NCBI GenBank assembly: GCA_019119395.1
Contig: DWXC01000019.1
Span: forward strand, 21,847-85,846
Direction: 5' to 3'
Length of the DNA: 64,000 nucleotides
Source of the DNA: Candidatus Borkfalkia stercoripullorum
GTDB lineage: Bacteria > Bacillota > Clostridia > Christensenellales > Borkfalkiaceae
Shown: piece after piece, positions 48,951 through 57,633 of the stretch
Layout: each line of letters opens with the position of its first letter
Position numbering within the stretch: position 1 is the stretch's first letter
Position numbers and translations under genes: made by a program
The notes under the pieces: generated by a model
Told to the model about the DNA's origin: nothing
Seen by the model: only the letters and a program-made list of their open reading frames with translations
Database searches by the model: none

Positions 48951-50045
48951 TCAGCCGCCGACAGATCTTTTGAGAACGCGGTAAAGATCTTCCTCTCCGA
49001 AAAACACGCTGCAATTTTTGATGTTTTTGTTGACGGAAGCTTTCCGCGCATATGCGCGCAGACGATCGTCGGCGATCGCTTCCCGCTTGCCCAAAAGAGG
49101 CGCGAGCGCTTCGGCAAATTCTTTATGCGAAGCAAAGCCTGCGGCATGCAAGATCTCTTTCGCACGGGCGGGAGACTTTTCCTCGCACACGGCAAAGAAT
49201 TCGGGAAGCAAAAGTCCGTTCGCCCTGCCGTGCGGCGCACCGTGGAAATAAGTCAGAGAATACCCCATGGAATGCACGGCGCAAGTGCCCGTGTTCGCGA
49301 TGACCATGCCCGCGAGCGTCGCCGCATACAAAAGCGCGTCGCGGTCGCCATCGGTATATTCTCCCTTTGCGAGCGCGGGAAGTTCGCCGTGCAGAATGCG
49401 CAAGCTCTCCCTTGCGAGCGCGTCCGTCAATGCCCCCGCCCGTACGGAGAGCATCCCTTCCATCGCGTGCGACATCGCGTCGACCGCCGTGTAAACCGTC
49501 GTCGACTGCGGCAGTCCGCGCATATATTTCCCGTCCAAAAAAGCGATCTTCGGAAAATATGCGGGGTTAGAAATACTCGTTTTGGTCTCCTTTTCGTCGT
49601 TGGTCAGGATAGCGTAAGGGGTCACCTCGCTGCCCGTACCCGCCGTCGTCGGAATATGAAGCATCGGCAGGACGTCGCCCGTGGCGCTGTAAGAAAAAAT
49701 ATCCTCCGCCTCCTGTTTTGCGAGCATGGCGATCGCCTTTGCCGCGTCCATGGGCGACCCGCCGCCGATCGCGACAACGAACTCCGCGCCGAACCCGCGG
49801 GCGAGCCTGCCGCCTTCGCGCACGCTCGCGACGGTTGGATTGGGCGGTATGCTGTCATAGACGAGCCATTTTTGTCCGTTTGCGGAAAGCGCCGCTTCGG
49901 TATCCGCCAGAGCGCCGTTTTTTGCCGAACTCTTCCCCGTTACGATGAGCGCCTTTTTCCCGAACCCGGAAAAAAGGTCGGCGCGCTCCCGCACGCAATC
50001 TCGCCCGCACACGAGCCTGACGGGCATATAATACTGAAACTGCAT
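48951..50045 (-). CDS. Iron-containing alcohol dehydrogenase
   Basis: This 364-aa enzyme belongs to the Fe-dependent ADH (type III) family. The NAD site is VVAIGGGSPMDAAKAIA, with PTTAGTGSEVTPYAIL following. Metal ligands lie in DAMSHAMEG and HSMGYSLTYFHGAPHGRANG. GAGGTG precedes the ATG at 50045; the track start is 9 codons earlier. It reduces aldehydes or ketones or oxidises alcohols; butanol/1,3-propanediol-type relatives suggest fermentative redox balancing, which is inference. Confidence 0.93.
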   Translation of the reverse strand: MQFQYYMPVRLVCGRDCVRERADLFSGFGKKALIVTGKSSAKNGALADTEAALSANGQKWLVYDSIPPNPTVASVREGGRLARGFGAEFVVAIGGGSPMDAAKAIAMLAKQEAEDIFSYSATGDVLPMLHIPTTAGTGSEVTPYAILTNDEKETKTSISNPAYFPKIAFLDGKYMRGLPQSTTVYTAVDAMSHAMEGMLSVRAGALTDALARESLRILHGELPALAKGEYTDGDRDALLYAATLAGMVIANTGTCAVHSMGYSLTYFHGAPHGRANGLLLPEFFAVCEEKSPARAKEILHAAGFASHKEFAEALAPLLGKREAIADDRLRAYARKASVNKNIKNCSVFFGEEDLYRVLKRSVGG

Positions 50046-50110
50046 AAAATTCACCTCTGAAATATTAAACAAGCGACGGGCCCGCGCGGCACGCGATCCC
50101 GCTCAGACGA

Positions 50111-50430
50111 TCATTTGAAGCGCGGAGAAATTTTCTTTCTTCCCGTAAGCACGCCGGCGTCGTTGACGTTCAGAAACGAGCGTTTCCTTGCAAGGATAAG
50201 CGCTTTGCGGCCCTTTTCCGTCCGCGTATACATGTATTCGGCTTTTCAACCCTTTTTGCGGAGATGCGAACAAAACGACCGCACTTCGTCCGCATTTTTA
50301 AAAACGTCCGGACAGGCAAAACACGACCCGAACTTTCCGATCCCGCTTTTTACGATAAGATATACGGGATCGTCGACAGGCGAAAGCATCGTGCGCATCG
50401 CGCGGATAAAGATCTGCCGTTCCCTGCCCG
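50111..50430 (-). pseudogene. Frameshifted and interrupted C-terminal remnant of the helicase gene
   Basis: Coding-like sequence continues past the helicase ORF in the next frame. After a shift near 50425-50433, the minus strand reads RERQIFIRAMRTMLSPVDDP and then FGSCFACPDVFKNADEVRSF. It reaches a TGA at 50246-50248 and continues in the same frame as KAEYMYTRTEKGRKALILA to a natural stop at 50111. YTRT-x-x-GR-x-x-L is the expected end of this helicase family. Removing one C restores the frame, and TGG to TGA would explain the stop. The intact ORF instead ends in an unrelated Arg/Lys-rich tail. Confidence 0.7.
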
Positions 50431-52811
50431 AAGCCGAAAAGGAGGGAAACGGCGAGTCCGGGCGCGCCTTTCGGCGCACAAATCTCCGCGTAAGCCCCGT
50501 GAGAGACGGCGCCCGCGCTTTTGAGCGTTTCGAGGAGCGCCTCGCTCCAACGGCGGATCGTCTTTCTCGGAACAAGCGCAAATGTCAGAAAACGTATGAG
50601 GGCATATTCCAAAAAAACGATCCCCGCGACCGCCGCGGCGGCAATAACGAGCGCCGCCCACAGCGGTGCGCCGCGTAAGCCCGCGGAGGCAGAGCCCCAG
50701 ACTGCGGCGGCAACTGCGCCCTGCACCGCCGCGCAGACCAGCAACAGGGTAAAGTTGATGAACGCAGCCGATTTCTGAACATAACCTTTGCGCTTTCCCG
50801 CGCCGATCTCCGCCGTGACGGACAGCGCGTTTTCGCCCAGCGCCCGCTTCCACGACTCGGCGACCGCGGCGCGGTCGGCGGCGCGCTCTTCCGCCTTTCG
50901 GTTGAGTTCTTCAAATTTTTTCTTTGTGAACGGCGGCTCTGCCGATACCACGCGAGCGATGCCGTTGGTCACGACGTCTTCCGAATAAGAAGGCCCCCAA
51001 AAGGCTTCGAACCGTCTTTTCAGCGTCTCATAATCGGACGATACGAACGAATTTTTATCCCGTACGATCTTTGCGTACACCCCGGGCGCGCCGCGGTCAA
51101 ACAAGCCGTCCGGCTCTACCGTCGCCAGATGCCAGATGTTTGAAACTTTTGCACGGCAGGAAGGGTCGCTCCGTATCGCCCTGCCGCGCATCTGATTGGA
51201 GAGGACATAGCTTCCCACAAAACTCGCCATGATCAGCGTATTGACGCAGGGCGAGTCCCAACCCTCTCCCAAAAGCGCTTTCGTCCCTATCAGTATATGC
51301 AGAACGCCCTCCTCCAACAGCCGCGTCACGATATCGACCTTAACGCGGTTGCCGCCCGAAAAGCAAACTTTACAATACTCCGTAACGCCGAGCGATTCCG
51401 CGTCCGCCGTAACGCCCCTTTCCGAGCATAGACCGTATACCCTTTTCAGCGACGCCTGCGGAAGTACGGTCAGCGCCCCGGAAACTATGCCGAGCGCCTT
51501 GTCCGTTCCGTCTCTGCGGCGTATCGCTTCGAACAGGCTGATCACGCTGATCTCCGTGAGCGCCTCCTGCGAGCCGATCAAAGAAAGAGTGCCCGCCCGC
51601 ACGTAATCCGTCAAAACGAGCATGCGAAGATCTTCGCGCATGGAAAGGCTTTCCAGCCGCGCCGCCTCTGCGGCGGAATGCAGCTTCCCGACGGAGGAAG
51701 CGAGCGCCCTGTCAAGTTTTTCGCTCCCCGACAGGCGTATCCGCCTTCGCTCGGTGAGGCGATGATCGGCAAAAATCGAATATACGCCTTCCGAAAGCTC
51801 TTTTCCGAATAAATCCTCCCGCGCCGCGATGTAATTGAGCGCGGATTCGGTCAATTCCCGATCCGCCCGCGGCAGATCGCCGCGCAGCGTCAGTTTTTTT
51901 ATAAATTTTTTCGGCAATCCGACCCCGAACGCATGCAAGAGCGAACAAACGCGGATGTTCTCTTTCGCGCTCCGATACAATTCGGATTCGGGCAATGCCG
52001 CCACCTTTTCCGCAATGCGCGCAGGAAACCCGCTTTCGCCGAACGCGGAAAGGGCCGCGTCCGCCCGCGCATAATACGCCCTGACCTCGCGCAGTTCCTC
52101 CTTCGCGGGATAATTGAAATAGACGTAATCCTGATGCGGGCAGAGCGCGCCCGCCTGCACAAGTTCGGGCGCAACGATCTCGAAATCGATCTCCCCGCAA
52201 AGGTCGGTATACCGCTTCCATTCTCCCGCGTCGCCGTCGTAAGGCGGCGTTGCCGTAAGCGCGACCACGGCGACTTCCGTATCGGACAGCAGTTCCGTAA
52301 GCGCCTTGTGCCATTCGCGGTGAAGGTGGTGCGCCTCGTCCAGGCAAACCGTTCCGACCCCTCCGCGCCGCAAGATCGCTTTCAGATCCGTACCCGCATA
52401 ATCGGTCGTCTCCGTCTTCCCCGTCAGCTCGTCGCATTCCGTATCTTTCAGGCCGCGCATTGCGGAATACATTGCCTGATACGTGGACGAAACGATAAGG
52501 GCGGGCGCGCATATATCTTCCGAAACATATGCCGCGCGGTCTGCGTTTTCAGGCAGAAAACGCTCACAAAACCGCTGTACCCACTGACTTCGGATCGTGA
52601 CCGTCGGAGACAGGATGAGCGCGGGCCGCCCGAGCCTTCGGATCAATTCAAGCCCCAGCACCGTCTTGCCCGCTCCCGGCGCCGCTACGATATGTATTTT
52701 TTTGTCTTGCAGATATTCATCCGCATGCGCAAGCACCTCGCTTTGGTAAGGGCGGAAGTCCCCGTCAAAACGGACGTCTGCGAATGCGTCTCCGCCGATA
52801 TTATGATCCAT
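50298..52811 (-). CDS. DEAD/DEAH-box helicase with C-terminal membrane segments (3' end damaged)
   Basis: The uninterrupted ORF is 837 aa. A superfamily 2 core is present: Walker A AAPGAGKTVLGLELI, DEAH box VCLDEAHHLH, ALTATPPYD (motif III) and a helicase-C part with GEGWDSPCVNTLI and QMRGRAIRSD (motif VI). Two to three hydrophobic helices lie near 690-760, which is unusual for a helicase. The last about 40 residues are out-of-frame sequence (see the pseudogene entry), so the protein lacks its native C-terminus. No SD is seen; TTGCAT-17-TACAAT ends 9 bases before the ATG, suggesting a leaderless mRNA. Substrate and role are unknown, perhaps defence or stress. Confidence 0.82.
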   Translation of the reverse strand: MDHNIGGDAFADVRFDGDFRPYQSEVLAHADEYLQDKKIHIVAAPGAGKTVLGLELIRRLGRPALILSPTVTIRSQWVQRFCERFLPENADRAAYVSEDICAPALIVSSTYQAMYSAMRGLKDTECDELTGKTETTDYAGTDLKAILRRGGVGTVCLDEAHHLHREWHKALTELLSDTEVAVVALTATPPYDGDAGEWKRYTDLCGEIDFEIVAPELVQAGALCPHQDYVYFNYPAKEELREVRAYYARADAALSAFGESGFPARIAEKVAALPESELYRSAKENIRVCSLLHAFGVGLPKKFIKKLTLRGDLPRADRELTESALNYIAAREDLFGKELSEGVYSIFADHRLTERRRIRLSGSEKLDRALASSVGKLHSAAEAARLESLSMREDLRMLVLTDYVRAGTLSLIGSQEALTEISVISLFEAIRRRDGTDKALGIVSGALTVLPQASLKRVYGLCSERGVTADAESLGVTEYCKVCFSGGNRVKVDIVTRLLEEGVLHILIGTKALLGEGWDSPCVNTLIMASFVGSYVLSNQMRGRAIRSDPSCRAKVSNIWHLATVEPDGLFDRGAPGVYAKIVRDKNSFVSSDYETLKRRFEAFWGPSYSEDVVTNGIARVVSAEPPFTKKKFEELNRKAEERAADRAAVAESWKRALGENALSVTAEIGAGKRKGYVQKSAAFINFTLLLVCAAVQGAVAAAVWGSASAGLRGAPLWAALVIAAAAVAGIVFLEYALIRFLTFALVPRKTIRRWSEALLETLKSAGAVSHGAYAEICAPKGAPGLAVSLLFGFGQGTADLYPRDAHDAFACRRSRISYRKKRDRKVRVVFCLSGRF

Positions 52812-52820
52812 CTTATGTCT

Positions 52821-52849
52821 ATTGTACCACGGGCAGGCCGGAAATGCAA
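52821..52849 (-). promoter_or_regulatory. Promoter of the helicase gene (leaderless start predicted)
   Basis: TTGCAT-17-TACAAT on the minus strand. The -10 ends 9 bases upstream of the ATG and there is no SD. Confidence 0.7.
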
Positions 52850-52957
52850 CCGTTGCCCGAAAAAAGACCCGCGCAAAGCCCGTACATATTTTTTGCCGCC
52901 CGTATCGCGATCGATTTCAACGCCCCGCGGCCGCCGCGGGTTTTTGGCATACAAAAA

Positions 52958-52985
52958 CCCCGCGCCTTTCGCAAAAGGCGCGGGG
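52958..52985 (-). terminator. Terminator of pnp
   Basis: CCCCGCGCCTT/AAGGCGCGGGG with a 6-base loop, followed by TTTTTG on the minus strand. Confidence 0.85.
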
Positions 52986-53007
52986 AACAAACGTTTCAGT
53001 CTGCGGT

Positions 53008-55107
53008 TCAGCCTTCCATTTTTTCGAGAAGTTTCAGATCGATGCCCTTTTCGCCGATCTTGATGATCTCGACTTTCACGACGTCGCCGATGTTCAGGAC
53101 GTCCTCGACCTGATTGACGCGCTTGTCGGACAAGCGGGAAATGTGGATCATGCCGTCTTTGCCGGGCGCGAGTTCGACGAACGCGCCGACTTTGGACAGA
53201 ACGCGGACGACCGAACCGATGAACATATCGCCGACTTCGGGATCGCGCGCGATGGAGAGGATGATCGCCTTCGCGCGTTCGGCGTTTTCGGTATTCTCGC
53301 CGTAGGTCGCGATGCAGACCTTTCCGTCGTCGTCGATGTCGATCTTGACGTTCGTCTCTTCGATGATCTTGTTGATGACCTTGCCGCCGCTGCCGATGAC
53401 TTCGCGGATCTTTTCGGGATCGATATTGAAGGAAATGATCTTGGGCGCGTATTTGGAAAGCTCCTTGCGGGGAGCGGGCAGAACGTCGAGCATTTTGTGA
53501 AGAATGAACTGCCTGCCCTCGTTCGCCTGCGCGATCGCGCGGCGGAGGATATCCTCGGAAATGCCCTTGATCTTGATATCCATCTGAATGGCGGTGATGC
53601 CCTTTTCGGTACCCGCGACCTTAAAGTCCATATCGCCGAGGAAGTCTTCGAGGCCCTGGATATCGGTAAGGATAGCGACGCGGTCGCTGTTCGCGTCTTT
53701 GATGAGGCCCATCGCACAGCCCGCGACGGGCGCTTTGATCGGAACGCCCGCATCCATGAGCGCCAGCGTGGAGCCGCAGACGCTCGCCTGCGAGGTAGAA
53801 CCGTTGGAGCTCATGACGTCGGACACCATGCGGATCGCGTACGGGAATTCTTCCGCGCTCGGAACGACGGGTTCGAGCGCGCGCTCCGCGAGCGCGCCGT
53901 GGCCGATCTCGCGGCGGCCGGGGCTCTTGAGGCCCTTTGCCTCGCCCGTGGAGTACCCGGGGAAGTTATATTGATGCATATAGCGCTTGGACGTTTCGTC
54001 GTCGAGGCCGTCCAGTTTCTGCACTTCGGAAAGGGTGCCGAGGGTGCAGGTGGAAAGAACCTGCGTCTGCCCTCTCGTGAACACGGCGGAACCGTGCACG
54101 CGGGGAAGCACGCCCGTTTCGCACCAGATCGGACGGATCTCTTTCAAAGACCTGCCGTCGGGGCGGATACCCTTGTCCAAAATCTTTGCGCGAACCTTTT
54201 CTTTGGTGAGGTAATACAGGCTGTCTTTGATCTCGCGCGCCTTGTCGGGATAAACGTCGGCAAAATGCGCGAGCGTGTCCTTTTCCACTTCGTCCTGTTT
54301 TTCTTCGCGCGCCTGCCTGTCATACTCTTCGAGAGCGGCGTCGAGCTTCGCGGAAGCATAGGCGCGGACTGCCGCGTCGATGTCTTCGGGAACGTGATAA
54401 AGCTCCATCCGGCGCTTGGGTTTGCCGATCTCTTTCTGAATGCCTTCGATGAACGCGCACTGCTTTTTGATCTCTTCGTGACCGAAAAGGATCGCGCCGA
54501 CCATCTCTTCGTCGGAGATCTCTTTCGCGCCCGCCTCTACCATCATGATGGCGTCTTTCGTGCCCGAAAGCCCGAGGTTCAGGCGGCTCTTTTCGCGCTG
54601 CGCGTTGTCGGGGTTGATGACGTATTCGCCGTCCACAAGCCCGACCTGTACAGAGCCCGTGGGGCCTGCCCAAGGGATGTCGGAAATGCTGAGGGCAATG
54701 GAACTGCCCATCATCGCGAACGGTTCGGGGGGGATGTTCGTATCGACGGAAAGCGCGGTCGCGATGACAACGACGTCGTTATACAGCCCCTTCGGGAACA
54801 GCGGGCGGATCGGGCGGTCGATGAGGCGGGACGTAAGGATGCCCTTGTCGCTCGCTCTGCCCTCGCGCTTTTTAAATCCCCCGGGAATTTTGCCTACCGC
54901 ATACATCTTCTCTTCGAAATCGACCTGAAGGGGGAAGAAGTCCATACCCTCTCTGGGCGTTTCGGACATGGTCACGTTGACCATGACGACGGTGTCGCCG
55001 CAGCGCACGACGCACGAGCCGTTTGCCTGTTCGGCATATTTGCCCGTTTCGACGATGACTTTCCTGCCGCCGACTTCCGTTTCGAACTGCCTGAAATTCT
55101 TTGTCAT
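53008..55107 (-). CDS. pnp: Polyribonucleotide nucleotidyltransferase (PNPase)
   Basis: PNPase (699 aa) degrades RNA phosphorolytically 3' to 5' and can add tails. Two RNase PH domains are present (first about 10-225 with GRREGRASDKGILTSRLIDRP; second about 320-550 with FTRGQTQVLSTCTLGT and the catalytic-site GDMDFKVAGTEKGITAIQMDIK, quoted in part). A KH domain follows (about 560-620, IGSGGKVINKI), then an S1 domain (VVRVLSKVGAFVEL). Length is normal. GAGGAG precedes the ATG. It follows rpsO, the widely conserved arrangement. Confidence 0.98.
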   Translation of the reverse strand: MTKNFRQFETEVGGRKVIVETGKYAEQANGSCVVRCGDTVVMVNVTMSETPREGMDFFPLQVDFEEKMYAVGKIPGGFKKREGRASDKGILTSRLIDRPIRPLFPKGLYNDVVVIATALSVDTNIPPEPFAMMGSSIALSISDIPWAGPTGSVQVGLVDGEYVINPDNAQREKSRLNLGLSGTKDAIMMVEAGAKEISDEEMVGAILFGHEEIKKQCAFIEGIQKEIGKPKRRMELYHVPEDIDAAVRAYASAKLDAALEEYDRQAREEKQDEVEKDTLAHFADVYPDKAREIKDSLYYLTKEKVRAKILDKGIRPDGRSLKEIRPIWCETGVLPRVHGSAVFTRGQTQVLSTCTLGTLSEVQKLDGLDDETSKRYMHQYNFPGYSTGEAKGLKSPGRREIGHGALAERALEPVVPSAEEFPYAIRMVSDVMSSNGSTSQASVCGSTLALMDAGVPIKAPVAGCAMGLIKDANSDRVAILTDIQGLEDFLGDMDFKVAGTEKGITAIQMDIKIKGISEDILRRAIAQANEGRQFILHKMLDVLPAPRKELSKYAPKIISFNIDPEKIREVIGSGGKVINKIIEETNVKIDIDDDGKVCIATYGENTENAERAKAIILSIARDPEVGDMFIGSVVRVLSKVGAFVELAPGKDGMIHISRLSDKRVNQVEDVLNIGDVVKVEIIKIGEKGIDLKLLEKMEG

Positions 55108-55141
55108 GTTACACTCCTCTTTTCTTTGTTCTTGCGAAGAT

Positions 55142-55158
55142 CCTCCCGTTGCCGGGAG
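55142..55158 (-). promoter_or_regulatory. Hairpin in the pnp leader
   Basis: CTCCCG-GCAA-CGGGAG lies about 40 bases before pnp. Stem-loops in this leader are commonly RNase III sites for pnp autoregulation in other bacteria; that function here is inferred. Confidence 0.4.
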
Positions 55159-55173
55159 TCTCCTCTATTTGAT

Positions 55174-55201
55174 AAAAGGGCCGAGCACCTGCTCCGCCCT
55201 T
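55174..55201 (-). terminator. Attenuator/terminator between rpsO and pnp
   Basis: On the minus strand AAGGGC-GGAGC pairs with GCTC-GGCCCTT, ending in TTTTATC, just after the rpsO stop. Partial termination would set the rpsO:pnp ratio. Confidence 0.6.
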
Positions 55202-55209
55202 CAACGCAC

Positions 55210-55473
55210 TTATTTTCTCAGATCGAGACGCGCAATGATATCCCTGTATTTTTCGATATCTTTGGATTTGATGTAGTCGAGAAGCCCCCTCCTCTGGCCG
55301 ACCATTTTCAAAAGACCGCGGCGGCTGTGATTGTCGTGCGGGTGCTCTTTGAGATGCTCGTTGAGGTGGTTGATGCGCTCGGTCAAAAGGGCGATCTGCA
55401 CTTCGGAAGACCCGGTGTCGCCGTCGTGACGCTTGTACTCGTTGATGATCTGTGTTTTCTTTTCCTTTTCCAT
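55210..55473 (-). CDS. rpsO: 30S ribosomal protein S15
   Basis: S15 (87 aa) binds the central domain of 16S rRNA and bridges the subunits. [40 protein letters not shown] and LLDYIKSKD are highly conserved. AAGGAG precedes the ATG. Promoter 55554-55582 is immediately upstream; the leader of about 70 nt could hold an S15 autoregulatory site. Confidence 0.98.
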   Translation of the reverse strand: MEKEKKTQIINEYKRHDGDTGSSEVQIALLTERINHLNEHLKEHPHDNHSRRGLLKMVGQRRGLLDYIKSKDIEKYRDIIARLDLRK

Positions 55474-55553
55474 TTTTTTACTCCTTGGAAATTTATTCGC
55501 GCAAACAAAGCGCGCCGAGGAGAACCGAACGGCCTTGATTGCGTACTGTAGTT

Positions 55554-55582
55554 ATTGTACCATATTCTTTTCAGAAAGTAAA
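55554..55582 (-). promoter_or_regulatory. Promoter of rpsO-pnp
   Basis: TTTACT-17-TACAAT on the minus strand, just after the hemZ stop. Confidence 0.75.
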
Positions 55583-56956
55583 CTAAATCGAGCCGAAAAA
55601 TTCACCTTTCTCCGCAATGATTTCGTCTATCTTGCGGATATAGGTCGGAATGTCTTTGGGAGAGCCTATGCGTTCGATGCGTCCCTCGCCGAAAAACACC
55701 CTTTTGGACACCGCGTTCGCCCCGCAGGCGATGTTGTCGGTGATCTCTTCCATCACGTCCACGTTGTAGACGCACGCCTTGCCTTGCTTTGTCCACCCCG
55801 TGTTCTCGGCATTGCCCGCCGCGTATTTCTGCCTGTACATATAATACGGCTTGTAGCCCGCAGCGTACAGTTTTTCGCGCGAAAAGGCGATCATCTTTTC
55901 TATATCGGATACAAAAAGGCGGCTTTCCTCTTCTTTGAGTTTCGCGCCCTTTTTCAGGCAAAGGCTGTGCACGGTGATGTTGTCGGGCGAAAGGGATACG
56001 GCGCTCTCTATGCTGTTTTCGAACTCGCCGAGGCTCTCGCCCGTCAGCCCCGCGATGAGGTCGCAGTTGATATCGAACCCGTACTTTTGCGCCATACCGA
56101 AAGCGCGGTAAATGTCGGCCGCGGTGTGTTTTCTTCCGATGCGCCCGAGCGTTTTATCCGAAAAGGTCTGCGGGTTGACGCAGATCCGCGTGACGCCGTA
56201 ATCCTTCAGAAGCGCAAGTTTTTCTTCGGTGAACACGTCGGGCCTGCCCGCCTCGACGGTATACTCCGTCCCGCGGGGAATGAGCCCCGCCGCAACTTCG
56301 AGCACGCGCTCCAGATCCTTCATTTCCAACACGAGGGGCGTGCCGCCGCCCATGTATGCGCTTTTCAGCCTGCCCGGGCCCTTGCAGGCGGCAAGCTCTT
56401 TTTCCAACGCGTCCAAATAAGCGCCGATGTATTTTCCAGTTTTGCCGATATCCGCCGTGATAAAGGAACAGTAATTGCATTTGGAAGGGCAGAAAGGTAT
56501 GCCGATATACAGATCCGCCGCGCCTTCCTCCTTCGCGTAGATCCCTTCCTGTGCGGAAAGCACGTCGGAAACGAGGGCGATATTTTCGGCAGACACGCCG
56601 AACTTTTCAAAGAGGGGCACGAAATCCCTGCCCGCTTCCCGTTCCCCGTAAGCAAGTTTTGTCGGGCGTATGCCCGTCAGCGCGCCCCAGGGCATGCTTT
56701 TGCCCGTTTCCGCGCGCAACGCCTTGTAAAGTGCGAGTTTCGCGAAGCGGCGGGCATAGCGTTTGAATTCGATCTCCCCGCGCCACTCCTGCTCTTCGGT
56801 AAAATTATATTCGTTTCCGCCCGCGACGACGGTATTGGAAAACCTTCCGCCCTCCTGAACAAAGAAGTGCGAAATGTCGGGCGCGTCGTCCCCGTAAAAG
56901 AGGCGGACGACGTCCATGAGTTCGCCGTACAATATATCGGCATTGGTGATCAGCAT
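55583..56956 (-). CDS. hemZ: Coproporphyrinogen III oxidase-like radical SAM protein HemZ
   Basis: This 457-aa protein matches HemZ. The radical-SAM cluster motif is CPSKCNYCSF, preceded by ADLYIGIPF. GGGTPLVLE and INCDLIAGLTGES are typical of the HemN/HemZ family. An N-terminal domain of about 150 residues (TGIRPTKLAY) distinguishes HemZ from HemN. It is proposed to act in anaerobic haem synthesis, but many Clostridia with HemZ lack a complete pathway and no other haem gene is in view. The ATG at 56956 with AAGGA is chosen over the track start. It follows the MBL hydrolase by 17 bp. Confidence 0.92.
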   Translation of the reverse strand: MLITNADILYGELMDVVRLFYGDDAPDISHFFVQEGGRFSNTVVAGGNEYNFTEEQEWRGEIEFKRYARRFAKLALYKALRAETGKSMPWGALTGIRPTKLAYGEREAGRDFVPLFEKFGVSAENIALVSDVLSAQEGIYAKEEGAADLYIGIPFCPSKCNYCSFITADIGKTGKYIGAYLDALEKELAACKGPGRLKSAYMGGGTPLVLEMKDLERVLEVAAGLIPRGTEYTVEAGRPDVFTEEKLALLKDYGVTRICVNPQTFSDKTLGRIGRKHTAADIYRAFGMAQKYGFDINCDLIAGLTGESLGEFENSIESAVSLSPDNITVHSLCLKKGAKLKEEESRLFVSDIEKMIAFSREKLYAAGYKPYYMYRQKYAAGNAENTGWTKQGKACVYNVDVMEEITDNIACGANAVSKRVFFGEGRIERIGSPKDIPTYIRKIDEIIAEKGEFFGSI

Positions 56957-56973
56957 AGTCCTTTCCTTTCCGC

Positions 56974-57573
56974 TCAACGGAACGGGTTGTATTTTCTTTC
57001 ATATCCGAGCGTGGTCGCCGCATCGTGCCCGGGATAGACGGTATAGTCGCCCTCGAGCGCGAACAACTTCAGAAGGCTGCGGTGAAGCTCCGCCGCGCTC
57101 CCGCCGGGGAAATCCGTGCGCCCCACGCTGCCGCAAAAGAGCGTGTCTCCCGTAAAGAGCGCATTCCCCGACAAAAAGCATACGCCGCCCGGCGTGTGCC
57201 CCGGCGTTCCGACGACGGTAAATTTCATGCCGCAAATGTCGAGCACGTCCCCGTCGTTATAGGTCATATCCACGGTAAAGGGCGGTACGGCAAAGCCCAT
57301 CGCGGCGGCAAGGTTTCCCTGCGAAGAAATGAAAGGGAGATCCCCTTTCGGCGCGCCGATTTTCGCGCCCGCTGCTTGCAGCGCCGCACACCCCGCAATA
57401 TGGTCGAAATGCCCGTGCGTCAAAAGCACGGTATCGACGGCGAGGCCCTTTTCCTTCGCAAAGAAAAGCGGCTCGGCTCCGCCGCAGTCGATGAGCACGG
57501 CGTTTTTCCCGTCCTCGGTGACGATATAGCTGTTTGCGCGCAGAGGCCCTGCGGGCACGGTGAAAATATCCAT
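56974..57573 (-). CDS. MBL-fold hydrolase, glyoxalase II-like
   Basis: This 199-aa metallo-beta-lactamase-fold protein has the zinc motif THGHFDHIAG, a further His in GTPGHTPGGVCF, the bridging Asp in FTGDTLF and a final His in VYPGHDAAT. The GRTDFPGG segment is typical of the YcbL-like glyoxalase II group. Likely a thioester or lactoylglutathione-type hydrolase. It lies between relA and hemZ on the same strand, as in many Firmicutes; a 28-bp perfect palindrome precedes its SD. Confidence 0.92.
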   Translation of the reverse strand: MDIFTVPAGPLRANSYIVTEDGKNAVLIDCGGAEPLFFAKEKGLAVDTVLLTHGHFDHIAGCAALQAAGAKIGAPKGDLPFISSQGNLAAAMGFAVPPFTVDMTYNDGDVLDICGMKFTVVGTPGHTPGGVCFLSGNALFTGDTLFCGSVGRTDFPGGSAAELHRSLLKLFALEGDYTVYPGHDAATTLGYERKYNPFR

Positions 57574-57584
57574 ATCCCTCCGAA

Positions 57585-57612
57585 AGGGCGCGCCGCCGCG
57601 GCGGCGCGCCCT
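57585..57612. repeat. Perfect 28-bp GC-rich palindrome
   Basis: AGGGCGCGCCGCCG is followed directly by its exact complement. It lies in the 60-bp gap between relA and the MBL gene, just before the SD of the latter. There is no T-run on either side, so it is not a standard terminator. Confidence 0.85.
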
Positions 57613-57633
57613 GCACGATCCTTTTGTCCGTCT

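Noticed and set aside
52822-55551. 909-aa plus-strand ORF antisense to pnp and rpsO
   Set aside because: Mirror frame of two core genes; Asp/Arg/Phe-rich without motifs.
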